A stretch of DNA of 64,000 nt from Desulfolinea sp050305405 (GTDB lineage Bacteria; Chloroflexota; Anaerolineae; Anaerolineales; Villigracilaceae). Every line of letters starts with the position of its first letter. Position 1 is the first letter of the stretch. Shown here piece after piece: positions 8,670 through 17,714 of the stretch. Both the position numbers and the translations under genes were made by a program. The notes below the pieces were generated by a model. It made no database searches and had not been told where the DNA came from. It saw nothing but the letters and a program-made list of their open reading frames with translations. The stretch spans positions 62,001-126,000 of the forward strand of contig JBNLFG010000006.1 in the NCBI GenBank assembly GCA_050305405.1, given 5' to 3'.

Positions 8670-9641
8670 ATGACCAAATATATTATTCGTCGCTTATTAT
8701 TAGCGATCCCCGTAGTTTTCTTGATGATCTTGGCAACATTTGTGTTGGTTCAAGCCATGCCTGGAGGTCCTTTTGATGCAATTGGACAACGCTCCATGCC
8801 AGAGCATATTCGTCTCTTGCTGGAACGACGTTATGGTCTTGATAAACCAGTCTATGAGCAATTTTTTAGTTATTTATTTAACCTCCTCAAAGGTGACTTC
8901 GGCCCCTTATTCCGCCAACCCTCACAGACGGTTAACGATATTATTGCCCAGACCTTCCCGGTTTCTATTCAGTTGGGTATGATGTCCGTTATGGTCGGGT
9001 TCATATTGGGTATTCCTTTGGGAATCATCGCTGCCTTGAATCACAATACGGTGATCGACTATATTACGACCTTTCTGGCGGTTGTTAGCGTCTCTGTCCC
9101 CACGTTGGTTTTAGGCCCGCTGTTGATTTATACCTTTGGTGTAAAACTTAATTGGCTTCCAATTGCTTTTTGGGGAGCTGACCCTCCCTTTACGTTAGGC
9201 TTTTTGCCTCCATTAACCTCCACTTTCTTCAGCCATGCGGTTATGCCCGTATTTTCGATTGGGACAGGTATGGCTGCCGGGGTAGCTCGTCTCACCCGTG
9301 CTGGTCTTTTAGAAGTTCTTTCTGCTGACTATATCCGCACTGCGCGTTCGAAAGGCTTACAGGAACGCGTTGTAATCGTAACTCATGCGCTTAAAAACTC
9401 TCTCATTCCCGTTGCTACGATCCTTGGCCCGCTTTTGGCTGGTGCAGTGACAGGGAGCTTCATTACGGAGCAGATATTCGCTCTTAATGGTATGGGACGC
9501 CGTTTCGTCAACAGCATTGGTCAACGTGAATATTTTCTCCAAACCAGTTTGGTTTTGGTTTATGGTATTTTGTTGATTACAGGGAATATCCTGGTTGATG
9601 TTATCTATGCATGGTTAGACCCACGCATTCGATACGACTAA
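8670..9641 (+). CDS. Peptide ABC transporter permease (DppB/OppB type)
   Basis: A 323-residue inner-membrane permease subunit with six predicted helices. The N-terminus MTKYIIRRLLLAIPVVFL is the classical first helix of OppB-type proteins. The EAA loop that docks on the ATPase is visible as DYIRTARSKGLQERVV...HALKNSLIPV near residues 214-245. The frame extends to an ATG at 8658, but the GGGAGG Shine-Dalgarno at 8660-8665 points to the ATG at 8670. It is followed closely by the second permease. Confidence 0.94.
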   Translation: MTKYIIRRLLLAIPVVFLMILATFVLVQAMPGGPFDAIGQRSMPEHIRLLLERRYGLDKPVYEQFFSYLFNLLKGDFGPLFRQPSQTVNDIIAQTFPVSIQLGMMSVMVGFILGIPLGIIAALNHNTVIDYITTFLAVVSVSVPTLVLGPLLIYTFGVKLNWLPIAFWGADPPFTLGFLPPLTSTFFSHAVMPVFSIGTGMAAGVARLTRAGLLEVLSADYIRTARSKGLQERVVIVTHALKNSLIPVATILGPLLAGAVTGSFITEQIFALNGMGRRFVNSIGQREYFLQTSLVLVYGILLITGNILVDVIYAWLDPRIRYD

Positions 9642-9661
9642 ATGATGACTAGGAATAGATC

Positions 9662-10702
9662 ATGACAGAAGATAAAAAATTAGAAGTAAAAAACGCAAAA
9701 AAAATTGGCGAAAGCCGTAGCCCAATGCAAGATGCGATGCGTGAATTCCGTCGCAGTAAAATTGCTGTTGGCGGCTTGATTTTGGTAGTTGCTGTAATTT
9801 TTATAGCTATCTTTGCCCCGATTTTTGCCCCTTACGGTTACGAAACCCAAAATCTGCGGAATAATCGTGCCAAGCCAATGGTAGGGTACGATGTTCTTGA
9901 ATCCTATGCAGAAGCAAATTGTCATTGGTATGATACACCTATGGAATGGGGCTGCACCGTTTTCATTGCAGGGTCAGATGCCCTCGGACGCGATCTCTGG
10001 AGTCGTATCATTTATGGTACTCGCGTTTCCTTGGCTGTGGCTTTGGCAGCTTCCTCCGTTAGTTTGCTTATTGGTCTAATCTACGGAACAGTTTCTGGCT
10101 ACTCTGGCGGAAAAGTTGACAACTTGATGATGCGTATCGTCGATTTCCTTTATGCTATTCCGCTCTTGCCCATCATTATTTTGATGACTGTATATTTCAA
10201 CGCTGTTAGCAGGCAAGGCTCAGAAAGCCCATTGATGTTGTTTTTGATCAAGCTCGATAGTGCTGCCGGTGGTTTGCTCTTTGTCTTTATCGCCATTGGT
10301 GCTTTGAATTGGCTTGGTATGGCACGTCTCGCGCGTGGTCAGGTACTCTCTTATAAAGAAAAAGAATTTGTAGAAGCGGCTCGTGCTCTTGGGGCAGGTA
10401 GTGGCCATATCATCTTCAAACATCTAATTCCCAACGTGCTTGGTCCCCTTCTGATCGCAGAATCCATGGCAATCCCTGGCTATATCTTCCTTGAAGCTGT
10501 CCTCAGTTTTATCGGATTAGGTGTTACTCCGCCAACCCCCAGTTGGGGAGCGATGATTAACGAAGGCTACGCTGGCTTGAGATCGAATCCGCACTTGGTC
10601 TTGTTCCCTGGTATCGCTCTTTCTGTCCTAACCTTGGCTTTCAACTTTATGGGCGACGGTTTCCGCGATGCCTTCGACACTCGCTTGCGCGGAAGGAACT
10701 AA
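9662..10702 (+). CDS. Peptide ABC transporter permease (DppC/OppC type)
   Basis: A 346-residue partner permease. A charged N-terminal tail (about 35 residues) precedes the first helix (VGGLILVVAVIFIAIFAP). The periplasmic insert is long, with two Cys. The GSDALGRDLWSRIIYGTRVSL motif and the EAA loop EFVEAARALGAGSGHIIFKHLIPN are diagnostic of the OppC/DppC subfamily. The start lies 20 nt after the stop of the first permease, preceded by AGGAATAG. Confidence 0.94.
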   Translation: MTEDKKLEVKNAKKIGESRSPMQDAMREFRRSKIAVGGLILVVAVIFIAIFAPIFAPYGYETQNLRNNRAKPMVGYDVLESYAEANCHWYDTPMEWGCTVFIAGSDALGRDLWSRIIYGTRVSLAVALAASSVSLLIGLIYGTVSGYSGGKVDNLMMRIVDFLYAIPLLPIIILMTVYFNAVSRQGSESPLMLFLIKLDSAAGGLLFVFIAIGALNWLGMARLARGQVLSYKEKEFVEAARALGAGSGHIIFKHLIPNVLGPLLIAESMAIPGYIFLEAVLSFIGLGVTPPTPSWGAMINEGYAGLRSNPHLVLFPGIALSVLTLAFNFMGDGFRDAFDTRLRGRN

Positions 10703-10705
10703 ATC

Positions 10706-11092
10706 ATGAAAAAAACAGCTCGAACTTCCCTGTTCTTGATTTTTATAGCACTTTTTTTGGCTACCTTGGCTTGTAAACAATCAGGTCAGATCATTACTTC
10801 GGCTGAAGCGACACAACGTGCTATTCCAAGCGTGACGCCAACACAAGAAACCTCTCAGGTTTCCGGGGCTGAATTTTCTCCGGGTGATGATGTTATTTTC
10901 GCAGGCAAAGGCTATTTGATCCCTGTTCATGCGAATCCCGGCGATCAATTAGCGCTTTCGCATGCTGCACGTGGCGACGCGGGTGTGATTATTAGTTCGG
11001 TTCTTTATGAAGGCGAAATCTGGTATCAAGTTAGCAGTGTTGCTGGCGACGGGTGGGTCAATGCCGACTCTGTTGCCCCGCCTGAAGAATAA
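10706..11092 (+). CDS. Small lipoprotein with SH3-like domain
   Basis: A 128-residue protein whose signal peptide ends in a lipobox (ATLAC, Cys 23), then a Thr/Pro-rich linker, then about 70 residues resembling a bacterial SH3-like fold: a GKGYLIPVHANPGDQ strand pair and a closing WYQVSSVAGDGWVNADSV, similar in pattern to SH3b repeats that end in GWV. It starts only 3 nt after the permease stop, so it is in the transporter operon, and is closed off by a terminator. It may bind cell-wall or surface glycans or stabilise the transporter. Function is not known. Confidence 0.7.
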   Translation: MKKTARTSLFLIFIALFLATLACKQSGQIITSAEATQRAIPSVTPTQETSQVSGAEFSPGDDVIFAGKGYLIPVHANPGDQLALSHAARGDAGVIISSVLYEGEIWYQVSSVAGDGWVNADSVAPPEE

Positions 11093-11123
11093 GAATCCCT
11101 TGATAAGGGGAAATTTTCAAAAT

Positions 11124-11160
11124 GATGGGAGGTCGCAGGATCACTGCACCTCCCATTTTT
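11124..11160 (+). terminator. Intrinsic terminator after the transporter operon
   Basis: Stem ATGGGAGGT / ACCTCCCAT, with an inner GCAG/CTGC stem in the loop, followed by TTTT. It lies between the small SH3-like lipoprotein and the next lipoprotein gene, ending the opp-like operon. Confidence 0.8.
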
Positions 11161-11185
11161 GCGCCTAAAAAGGATGGAGTAAAAA

Positions 11186-12967
11186 ATGAAATCTAAACGT
11201 TGGAGTATTGCAGGTCTGCTATTTGTAGCGCTTTTCTTGCTCTCTTCCTGTAGTGGACCCGATGAACACATCTGGTTGAAAACACCGGGATGGAGTAGGG
11301 CTGCCTTTATGGGCAATACTGCTGTAAATGACCCTGTCCCTATAGCAGTGGATGCAGAAGGGCAGCTATATTTTTTGCTCTTTTCAAACGATCCCGCTCA
11401 CGAGCAGAAGACCGCCAGCGTTGTCGCCCGTGATGGGAGCGGGAATCCGCTATGGACAAAGCCTCTCGAAGAGATCAGCTTCCGTCAACCCGACGCCCCG
11501 CAGATCATTTCGGAAGATGATGGCCTACACATCTTCTGGCTGGAAGACGATGCCCTCTACACTCTCGCCCTTGATTGGGATGCAAATCCCCTCGGCGCAG
11601 CGACGCTTCTTTCTGCTGATATGGCGGTAGGTTCTTATAGCCTTGCTGTAGATTCATCGGGGACGCACACACTTTGGTTCGCAGGAACACGCGAAGATCC
11701 GGGTTTGTACGCGCTTTCATCCTTTGATGGGGCGGGTGAGATCACATCCATCGACTCTGAGGGTATACGCATCCAGCTCCATTATGATCGAGGCGATACC
11801 CTGCACGCCAGTTGGCTTCAATATCCGCTGGGGTACGGGAGTACACAGATTTTCTATGCTGCTTACTCCGCTGACAGTGAGCTGACCTCGGTTGTGCCAC
11901 AGTCACTTTATGAATTAAACGTAGGCCCTTCGAATGGTTTGAATGGCCCGGCGCTTGGTATTGACGCAGATACAGCCTACCTTTTCTGGACAGTGATCGT
12001 GCGAACCGGCCTGGAAGCAGGCGCTGTGCAGACCTCTTATTTGCACTTTCCGCTCGGCGATCTTGCACAAGTGACAGGCCCAGATACCATCGTTGTGCCC
12101 GCAGACTACAGTTTCGAATACGAGCCTTTTGCGAACGAAAGCCTGCACGCAGGCGACCGTGTGCTGCTTGAAAACACAGTAGGCTTCCGCACCAATGAGC
12201 TGGAAGAGTTCGTGCCGAACACGTTGCAGGCTGGTGAACTGGCAGTCATTTTTCGGACGCAAACCCAATATTTGTGGCGCAAGGTACGTGACCAGGTTAA
12301 TGTAGCTTATTTCGACGCTGGAGAGGTAACATCCTACCAACCTTTAACCTTTACAACCACACTTTCCACCTCGCCAAATTTGTATAATAATGCCGATGGC
12401 TATCTCTATGCGACCTGGCTGGAAAAGATCGAAACAGATGCTTATGCGGTTTACTTTGCGAGCAGCGCGCCATCCATTGAAGACGGGCTTGGACAATCTT
12501 CTGCACGCGAGCTTGGACGTGTCTTTGCCCAGATTTCTTTCGGGATGCTGGTCGGTGTTCTCATGGCCCCCATTGCCGCAGGTGTTCTGATTATCGCCCC
12601 GCTGGTTGTCATTTTCCTCTTATCGCCCTTACGCAAGATCGGTTCCCAGCGCGTACAGGATGTTTTTAGTATCATCAGCCTGATTCTGGGTATTGCTGCT
12701 TTTTGGGTTGGTAAATTTGCTGTCTTCCCCGGGATGCTCGACTACGTTCCCTTTTCGGCATGGATCCCAGAAATTTCGGCAGATTTGGGTGAAATTTTGC
12801 GCTATGGAGTGCCGATTCTCTCGACATTACTGGCAATTTTCGCCGCTTGGTTTTACACTTATCGCCAGTCGAACAAAAGCACACTTTACTTTATTATGAT
12901 CTATGCTGGGGTTGATTCTGTCATAACCGCCGCGATCTATGCCGTGCTAATCTATGGAGCCATTTAG
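11186..12967 (+). CDS. Large lipoprotein with beta-propeller-like ectodomain and C-terminal membrane helices
   Basis: A 593-residue protein that I cannot place in a named family. The signal peptide ends at a lipobox (LLSSC, Cys 22). Residues about 50-430 show repeated patterns such as PVPIAVDAEGQLYFLLF, YSLAVDSSGTHTLWFAG and DGYLYATWLEK. These look like propeller blades with internal Asp/Gly turns. After residue 455 come four hydrophobic segments (about 462-495, 505-530, 545-565 and 572-592), so the C-terminus is embedded in the membrane although the N-terminus is lipidated. That is an uncommon double anchoring. It lies between the transporter and an S41 protease and may sense or display something at the surface. 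Confidence 0.65.
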   Translation: MKSKRWSIAGLLFVALFLLSSCSGPDEHIWLKTPGWSRAAFMGNTAVNDPVPIAVDAEGQLYFLLFSNDPAHEQKTASVVARDGSGNPLWTKPLEEISFRQPDAPQIISEDDGLHIFWLEDDALYTLALDWDANPLGAATLLSADMAVGSYSLAVDSSGTHTLWFAGTREDPGLYALSSFDGAGEITSIDSEGIRIQLHYDRGDTLHASWLQYPLGYGSTQIFYAAYSADSELTSVVPQSLYELNVGPSNGLNGPALGIDADTAYLFWTVIVRTGLEAGAVQTSYLHFPLGDLAQVTGPDTIVVPADYSFEYEPFANESLHAGDRVLLENTVGFRTNELEEFVPNTLQAGELAVIFRTQTQYLWRKVRDQVNVAYFDAGEVTSYQPLTFTTTLSTSPNLYNNADGYLYATWLEKIETDAYAVYFASSAPSIEDGLGQSSARELGRVFAQISFGMLVGVLMAPIAAGVLIIAPLVVIFLLSPLRKIGSQRVQDVFSIISLILGIAAFWVGKFAVFPGMLDYVPFSAWIPEISADLGEILRYGVPILSTLLAIFAAWFYTYRQSNKSTLYFIMIYAGVDSVITAAIYAVLIYGAI

Positions 12968-12982
12968 TTTAGGAGATTTTCG

Positions 12983-14425
12983 ATGAAGAGAAAAATAACC
13001 GCCCTTTTCTTTGTGATGACAGCGCTAGCGCTGCTCGTCTCAGCCTGTGGGACGCCTGCTCAGCCCACCCAGGTGGATACTGCGCCCCCAACAGAACCGC
13101 CCGCTGCCACTTTTACCGCGGTAGTGGTGCCAACGAAAACGCCAAAGCCCACCAAAGAACCCCCTAAAACGGGACCGTTGGCGACGGCTGCCGCCCTCAA
13201 CGCACAAGTGACCCTTGTGCCAGCCACGCCAATTGGTGGCTTTGATGCCTCTGGATTAACAGATGATGATTATGTAGGCATCGTCAAACAGGCTTGGCAT
13301 ATTATTGAATCCAACTACGTTCGTGATAACTTCAATGGTGTCGATTGGGATGCCGTCTATGATGAATATGTTGTTCTGGCAGAAGATGTTACCTCCTCTG
13401 AAGAGCTTTGGGTTTTGCTCGGTGACCTGGTCCGCGAATTGGATGATGACCATAGTCGCTTCGTGCCGCCTAGCAACATGGAAGGTGAATTTGGCGTGGC
13501 TATCACTGGCGCCGATGACAGCGAACCCCAACCTTGGACAGGTATCAATGTTTGGCCTGGTCCCTCCCGTGAAGATGAATACCTCTACGCTTGGGATGTT
13601 TGTGAATACGGCGCAGCCGCCGATGCTGGCATGGTGCGTGGTGATGTCATTCTCGCCGTGGATGGCGAAGCTTTGGTTCCTGGCGAAGAGGGCTTCACGC
13701 GCGAACAAGTCCACGCTATTACCTTTGGCACAGGCGGTGACACAGTTACCCTGACTGTACAGTCTGGCCCCGACGAAGAACCGCGCGACCTTGAACTCCG
13801 TCTTGGCGGCGGTGGCGGCTGTATGGATTGGATCTATGACGTCGTCAGCGAAAGCCCTTATATCGGCTATATCCGCATCCCCGACTTTGATGGTGACTCA
13901 GCCGACAATATCCGCGCGGCAATTGCAGACTTTGAAGCCGAGAAACCCCTCGATGGCTTGATTCTGGATGTACGTCATAATCCCGGCGGCAACTCAGATG
14001 ATGCCGCTGGCATCTTTGCGGATGGCGTGGTCGGTACTGAAGGCCCTCTGCGTGAAGGTCAACAGCGTACCAGCTATCGCATCCGTGGTGTGGACTGGAA
14101 CGATACCACCCCGCTCGTCGTCCTGACCGATGGCAGCAGCCACAGCGCAGCCGATTACTTCCCCGCAGCCCTCAAAGAGCTGGGACGTGCAACGATCATC
14201 GGCATGAACTCGGCAGGCAACACCGAAGGCATCATCAGCTTCAACCTTGCTGACGGCACCCTGATCCGCCTGGCGGTGATGACAATGGCGCTCAACGACG
14301 GCACCTTGCTCGAAGGCATTGGTGTCACCCCTGATATCGAAGTGCCTCTTGGCATGTGGGGCTTGCGCCAACAACCTTATGATGTCCAGCTTCAGGCCGC
14401 GATTGATTTCCTTTCGGGAAAGTAA
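12983..14425 (+). CDS. S41 family peptidase lipoprotein (C-terminal processing protease-like)
   Basis: A 480-residue lipoprotein (lipobox LLVSAC) with a Thr/Pro-rich linker, an N-terminal helical part containing the HIIESNYV segment, a PDZ domain (about 165-270, with ADAGMVRGDVILAVDGE) and a protease core. The core has GLILDVRHNPGGN, the putative nucleophile Ser in DGSSHSAADYF, and then GMNSAGNTEG. In classical CtpA the last segment carries the general-base Lys (FGKG). Here it reads SAGNTEG, so the dyad Lys is not visible and this belongs to the branch with a different catalytic arrangement or to an altered member. An AGGAG Shine-Dalgarno precedes the ATG. It is possibly co-transcribed with the preceding lipoprotein (15-nt gap). 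Confidence 0.85.
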   Translation: MKRKITALFFVMTALALLVSACGTPAQPTQVDTAPPTEPPAATFTAVVVPTKTPKPTKEPPKTGPLATAAALNAQVTLVPATPIGGFDASGLTDDDYVGIVKQAWHIIESNYVRDNFNGVDWDAVYDEYVVLAEDVTSSEELWVLLGDLVRELDDDHSRFVPPSNMEGEFGVAITGADDSEPQPWTGINVWPGPSREDEYLYAWDVCEYGAAADAGMVRGDVILAVDGEALVPGEEGFTREQVHAITFGTGGDTVTLTVQSGPDEEPRDLELRLGGGGGCMDWIYDVVSESPYIGYIRIPDFDGDSADNIRAAIADFEAEKPLDGLILDVRHNPGGNSDDAAGIFADGVVGTEGPLREGQQRTSYRIRGVDWNDTTPLVVLTDGSSHSAADYFPAALKELGRATIIGMNSAGNTEGIISFNLADGTLIRLAVMTMALNDGTLLEGIGVTPDIEVPLGMWGLRQQPYDVQLQAAIDFLSGK

Positions 14426-14442
14426 CTTCTATATCGAAAAGC

Positions 14443-14469
14443 AGGAGCGGGTCTGAGACCTGCCCCTAC
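14443..14469. repeat. Palindromic repeat of the GGGGCGGGTC type
   Basis: Imperfect palindrome AGGAGCGGGTC / GACCTGCCCCT, a relative of the element at 1541-1571. It lies just before a separate terminator. Confidence 0.55.
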
Positions 14470-14477
14470 TTACTAAC

Positions 14478-14512
14478 AAAAGAACAGGCACTCATCGAGT
14501 GCCTGTTCTTTT
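14478..14512. terminator. Bidirectional intrinsic terminator between convergent genes
   Basis: Stem AAAAGAACAGGCACTC / GAGTGCCTGTTCTTTT with a loop of about 3 nt. A-run and T-run at both ends let it terminate both the S41 peptidase on the plus strand and the methyltransferase on the minus strand. Confidence 0.9.
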
Positions 14513-14581
14513 GTGCTTATTTCAACAAGGTTCTCTCATAAAAAGAAAACCCATCTCTGATTTGTTCTTAATGAAAATCTG

Positions 14582-15337
14582 CTATTTTCTTGCCAATAAC
14601 AATGGTTGAAAGAAACGATCTTTGAATACGGTCACATCACGAAAACCTGCTTCGAGAAAGAGTCTCTCCAGTGTTGGCAGTTCAACACAGAAATATCGCC
14701 CTCCGCGGATGGCTTCGGTTTTTGCGTCATCGCCATTATCTTTTAGCAAATATGTTGTGATCTCGTACTGGTCTTCCTCGTAAAAATCCCAAATATCGAA
14801 AAGAACCATCTGCCCGTCTTCAAGCTTTTCTACGCGGCGGGGATAAAATCTCTTCTCGCCCTTTTCCCTTTTTAGATTTGCATAATCGCGTACAGAGATC
14901 AGACAGCCACCACCTGACTTCACACTTTGATGGAACTGCTTGAATGTTTGCAGAATTTCTTCATTTGTTAGCAAATGTGGAATGGCGTTGTCACAGGCAA
15001 TCAGAACATCAAATTGATGTTGATAGATATCCCATGCCTGGCTCATATCCGCTACCTGAAATTGGATCTCGACCTGGTGACGCGTCGCTTCCCTTTCGGC
15101 TTGCTCAATTTCCCCGGACGAGATGTCTGAAGCCGTAACTTGGTACCCCAACTTCGCCAAACCGATGCTTTGGGTGCCGATCCCACAAGCCACGTCCACG
15201 AGCGTTTTCGTTTCTTCTCCCAGATATTCCTGAATCACGCCATGAAGCGCATCCGCTTGGCGAGCCATGCTTGCATCCCAATCGGGGTAGAGATATTTGT
15301 AGTAGGGGGCTAATGCATCATAGAAAGATTCTGTCAT
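14582..15337 (-). CDS. Class I SAM-dependent methyltransferase
   Basis: A 251-residue soluble Rossmann-fold methyltransferase. Motif I is VDVACGIGTQSIGLAKLG at about 47-64, followed by the acidic ASDIS strand end that binds the SAM ribose. The post-motif reads DVLIACDNAIPHL. The N-terminus (FYDALAPYYKYLYPDWD) resembles glycine/sarcosine N-methyltransferase-like enzymes, but the substrate cannot be assigned. It is transcribed alone on the minus strand and ends at a bidirectional terminator. Confidence 0.88.
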   Translation of the reverse strand: MTESFYDALAPYYKYLYPDWDASMARQADALHGVIQEYLGEETKTLVDVACGIGTQSIGLAKLGYQVTASDISSGEIEQAEREATRHQVEIQFQVADMSQAWDIYQHQFDVLIACDNAIPHLLTNEEILQTFKQFHQSVKSGGGCLISVRDYANLKREKGEKRFYPRRVEKLEDGQMVLFDIWDFYEEDQYEITTYLLKDNGDDAKTEAIRGGRYFCVELPTLERLFLEAGFRDVTVFKDRFFQPLLLARK

Positions 15338-15451
15338 TGGATATACTCCTCGATGATAACCATAATTTTCCCGCCTCTTACGTGACCTTATCTTGCGCCC
15401 GCTTGGACAAGCGGTAGCAAGCCCAAGGTCGAGATCGTTACGACGCTGAGA

Positions 15452-16657
15452 TCAAATGCTCTCTGTGAAATGCTGCGTGTATTTTTCTTCCAACAGGCGT
15501 TCAAGATATGGGGTTACGTTCCAGAACGATTTCAGTTTTTGGTATTCATCCACCCAGCGTTTGTTTCCTGTTTGCGTTGTTTTCACGGAGCGGATCATCA
15601 GGTTTTTGGCGGTATGCTCAATGGGAACAAATTGGGTCACGTCTGTGCGATAGCCCATGATGCGCAGGATGGTGGCGCGGAAGGTATCTGTCAGTATATC
15701 TCCCATGCGTTCTGATAAGATTCCGTCTTGAAAAATGGGCCGCATTTGCTCCGGCGCCGGTGTTTTTGACAACTGCACCTGCAACTCATGCTGGCAGCAC
15801 GGCGCACAGACGAGGACTTTGCTGTCCCATTGGATGCCTTTGGCCAGCGCGTCGTCTGTGGCCGTGTCACAGGCGTGCAGGGCGATGACGATGTCGGGGG
15901 GGATGTCCGGTTGGTAATCTGCAATATGGTTCACCTGAAAGGATAGCTGCTCCCACCCCAAAGCTTCGACTTTCTTCTGATGGCGTTCGATCAAATCGGC
16001 ATTGACATCCACGCCGGTGACATGTGTATTAAGTTTCAGGATGTCGTGCAGGTAAAAATATACAGCGAAGGTTAAGTAGGCATTGCCACAGCCAAAGTCG
16101 ATCACATGGATGGGCGACTTATCCCAGTCTTCGAAAGAGGCGCTTTCGTGCAGTAGGCGGAGAAACTCGTTGATCTGTTTATACTTGCGTTGCATACTGG
16201 CTTTGATCTTGCCATCCTGCGTCATAATGCCAACCGCTTGCAAAAACGGGCGCGCGTTTTCATCGGAGAGCAATCTGGGCTTTTTGCGATCATGCAGGAG
16301 ATTGAGATGAATAGGCGCAGCAGCAGGTTTGGCTGCCTTGACGATGGCTTTTCCCTTTTTGGAAAAGTTGACTTGCAGATTGCCTGCATTGCTCTCTACA
16401 AAAATATTTCTGAATGGGAGCGCCAACAGCTCGTTCACTTTAGGCACAGCTTCTGACAACGAATAATTTTTGGTGATGTCTTTCTTCTCATCGAAATAAG
16501 AGAATTGCAAATTGAATTCCCCTTTGATTTCAACGGGGCGCACGGTCACTTTAACCCATTGCACGGAAGTTCCTTTTTGCTCTCCGCTGAATACGGCACG
16601 CACAAAGGACTTCTGGTTAATGATTCGTTTTTGGGTCAGTTGCTTATAGTCATCCAT
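15452..16657 (-). CDS. SAM-dependent methyltransferase of the Methyltransf_32 / METTL25-like type
   Basis: A 401-residue protein with an N-terminal alpha/beta region (1-130) and a C-terminal methyltransferase domain. Motif I is VIDFGCGNAYLTFAVYFYL near 184-202, then VTGVDVNADLIERHQ. The signature ALHACDTATDDALAKGI and the Cys-rich APCCQHEL are typical of the Methyltransf_32 family, which includes METTL25 and GSTCD homologues and is suspected of RNA or protein modification. There is no signal peptide. Its target in bacteria is not known. Confidence 0.85.
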   Translation of the reverse strand: MDDYKQLTQKRIINQKSFVRAVFSGEQKGTSVQWVKVTVRPVEIKGEFNLQFSYFDEKKDITKNYSLSEAVPKVNELLALPFRNIFVESNAGNLQVNFSKKGKAIVKAAKPAAAPIHLNLLHDRKKPRLLSDENARPFLQAVGIMTQDGKIKASMQRKYKQINEFLRLLHESASFEDWDKSPIHVIDFGCGNAYLTFAVYFYLHDILKLNTHVTGVDVNADLIERHQKKVEALGWEQLSFQVNHIADYQPDIPPDIVIALHACDTATDDALAKGIQWDSKVLVCAPCCQHELQVQLSKTPAPEQMRPIFQDGILSERMGDILTDTFRATILRIMGYRTDVTQFVPIEHTAKNLMIRSVKTTQTGNKRWVDEYQKLKSFWNVTPYLERLLEEKYTQHFTESI

Positions 16658-16755
16658 AAGTGAAAGTATAACATTGGCTCTGTGTGCGGTATCTTTGTAA
16701 ATGAAATGAGATAAGTTCTAATGCTTTAATCAAGCACGATCTTTCGTGTTCTTTG

Positions 16756-17661
16756 TTATGGGTGATCGTGATGTGTATGTTCCATCCCGTTCATGGAACA
16801 ATCTTCTTCAAACTCCAATTCAACCGTCGAATGTGCCAGCGATAGTTCGCTGGTAATTTCGCGCACAGCGCTCTTGATGTGGATCAGGTCGTCCTTGCTG
16901 GCGTTGGGTTCGACGACCAAATGCGTGGTGAGCACATTATCTTCGCCATCCAGCGACCAGATGTGCGTGTGATGCACCGAAAGCACCTGCGGCACCTTTG
17001 CCAGCCGATGCTCAATATCAGGCAGGTTGTGCGAGTCGGGGACGGCTTGCAGGAAGAGCGCGAGTGTCTTACGCAGGTTGCCGATCACGTTATAGATGAC
17101 GTACAGGTTGATGAGCACCGACAGGATCGGGTCGAGAATGTAAAGATCGGTGACGAGCAGCGTGATGCTGACGATCAGCACCGCTGCCCAACCGAGCACG
17201 TCCTCGAGCAGATGCCATGCCACGACCTGCGCATTCAACGATTGCCCCTTGCGGACGCGTAAGACCGCTGCCCCGTTGACAGCGATCCCGACGATTGCGA
17301 ACAGGATCATGCCCCCGGCATTGGCTTCTTCGGGATGCAGCAGACGTGGAATGGCTTCCGTCAAAATATAGAGCGACCCGACGACCAGAATGATCGTGTT
17401 CATTAGCGCTGCCAGCAACGAGAAGCGCCGATAGCCGTAGGAATATCTTTGGTCACTCTCCTTTTGGGAGTGCCTCTCCAGATACCATGCCATGCCGAGC
17501 GAAATGCTGTCGCCGAGATCATGCAAGGCGTCAGATGTGATCGCAAGGCTGTTGGTATAGATTCCGCCGACGATCTCAAAGAGCGTAAAACCAAGATTAA
17601 GAAAAAAGGCGGTGCGGATATTTTCGGTGTGTTGGTGCGTGTGGGTGTGTGAATGGGACAT
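16756..17661 (-). CDS. Cation diffusion facilitator family metal exporter (CzcD/ZitB-like)
   Basis: A 301-residue proton-coupled divalent-metal exporter. A His-rich N-terminus (SHSHTHTHQHTEN) precedes six membrane helices. The metal site signatures SDALHDLGDSIS in TM2 and HLLEDVLGW in TM5 give the HxxxD/HxxxD arrangement seen in Zn/Co/Cd exporters. The C-terminal ferredoxin-like domain (VLSVHHTHIWSLDGE...) and a final His/Asp tail follow. The frame is open to 17817, overlapping the neighbouring gene. The ATG at 17661 (or 17691) is preferred because homologues begin at the His-rich stretch and because this removes the overlap. No metalloregulator is adjacent. Confidence 0.92.
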   Translation of the reverse strand: MSHSHTHTHQHTENIRTAFFLNLGFTLFEIVGGIYTNSLAITSDALHDLGDSISLGMAWYLERHSQKESDQRYSYGYRRFSLLAALMNTIILVVGSLYILTEAIPRLLHPEEANAGGMILFAIVGIAVNGAAVLRVRKGQSLNAQVVAWHLLEDVLGWAAVLIVSITLLVTDLYILDPILSVLINLYVIYNVIGNLRKTLALFLQAVPDSHNLPDIEHRLAKVPQVLSVHHTHIWSLDGEDNVLTTHLVVEPNASKDDLIHIKSAVREITSELSLAHSTVELEFEEDCSMNGMEHTHHDHP

Positions 17662-17714
17662 TTGAAATACCTGTAAATTGGAATTTTTCATGCTGTGCTT
17701 AGCAGACGTTACCG

